From positions 124,001 through 188,000 of the forward strand of contig AP018183.1 of the NCBI GenBank assembly GCA_002368155.1: a stretch of DNA of 64,000 nucleotides, given 5' to 3'. This document shows positions 63,858 through 64,000 of this stretch, piece by piece. Origin of the DNA: Nostoc carneum NIES-2107. Lineage in GTDB: Bacteria; Cyanobacteriota; Cyanobacteriia; Cyanobacteriales; Nostocaceae. Below the pieces are notes generated by a model, which did not search any database, was not told where the DNA came from, and saw nothing but the letters and a program-made list of their open reading frames with translations. Position 1 is the first letter of the stretch. The number at the start of each line of letters is the position of its first letter. The translations under genes and the position numbers were made by a program.

Positions 63858-64000
63858 ATGAAATTAGTTATCCAAGAGGAGCCGAATAAACAGGATATTC
63901 GTGAGTTATATATATTGCTGAAAATTTATAAACATATTCGTAACTCCGCTTGGGACGATATTTGTAAATATGTGGAAAATTTGCATTGGGTAGTAAATAT
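63858..64000 (+). CDS. Partial unidentified gene at the right edge
   Basis: A frame opens at the ATG at 63858, directly after the MITE, with MKLVIQEEPNKQDIRELYI, then ILLKIYKHIRNSAWDDICK, and runs off the window. Without the rest it cannot be identified. The MITE may have cut its upstream region. Confidence 0.45.
   Translation, partial: MKLVIQEEPNKQDIRELYILLKIYKHIRNSAWDDICKYVENLHWVVN

Noticed and set aside
63851-63860. MITE-generated TATAAT as a new promoter
   Set aside because: No -35-like hexamer lies at 16-18 bp, and the ATG overlaps the motif, so it cannot drive the frame that starts there.

Overview
The window looks like a filamentous, Nostocales-type cyanobacterial genome. The palindrome GCGATCGC (HIP1) is scattered through the native DNA, there is a nonribosomal peptide synthetase, several gene families are typical of Nostoc and Anabaena relatives, and the density of insertion sequences is very high. 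No rRNA, tRNA or CRISPR array was found by eye.

Layout. Positions 1-5513 hold the 3' half of an NRPS gene ending in a reductase release domain. A 95-bp MITE-like element follows, then two tandem IS701-family copies (5676-8577) that share 4-bp ATAT boundaries. A diiron oxygenase-like gene and an OsmC-like gene come next. Positions 10726-26699 are dominated by four identical 2727-bp IS1634-family elements. Each encodes a transposase plus a small ribbon-helix-helix-like protein, and each has ~116-bp terminal inverted repeats and about ten copies of a CCRTGTAWTACAYGG-like palindrome near its ends. A 5935-bp block (IS, 481-bp spacer, IS) occurs twice. One IS copy splits a two-domain gene whose start overlaps the stop of a large SARP/AAA/TPR regulator. 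Another copy abuts and donates the start of an SDR gene.

Positions 27811-36015 carry a Rieske protein gene whose upstream region was replaced by an IS1380-family element (TSD TATT), a Tat-exported calycin-like protein, and an IS1182/IS5-type element with an A8 frameshift that carries a complete ISKra4-family element (9-bp TSD). Positions 36045-38389 hold two divergent alpha/beta hydrolase genes.

Positions 38680-48327 form an ECF42-type sigma-factor island. The sigma gene is divergent from a run of DGPF (YCII-like) and VOC genes preceded by two near-identical TGTCGA-N17-CGAC promoters. A TnpB-only IS200/IS605 element sits inside this run, ahead of a GST gene and a decayed DUF1579-like gene. 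The opposite strand carries cupin, GNAT, methyltransferase, small membrane protein and epimerase genes and a decayed VOC gene.

Positions 48487-55933 hold a NUDIX gene, a MOSC/alkyltransferase-like fusion, a Ser/Thr kinase with PDZ and TPR segments, a cupin, a protein made of six exact 19-residue repeats, and a BON protein. Positions 56279-63767 hold mostly unrecognised genes with signs of duplication and decay: an internally deleted paralog with an in-frame stop, a leucine-rich-repeat-like remnant, and a duplicated 3' gene end. A second MITE copy lies at 63763-63857, inverted relative to the first.

How the genes work together. The NRPS releases a peptide aldehyde or alcohol. The ECF42 sigma factor probably drives the DGPF/VOC operon through the tandem promoters. 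The SARP regulator is translationally coupled to the gene that the IS split. Much of the rest is a record of transposition: nested insertions, target duplications, gene splitting and start-codon donation.
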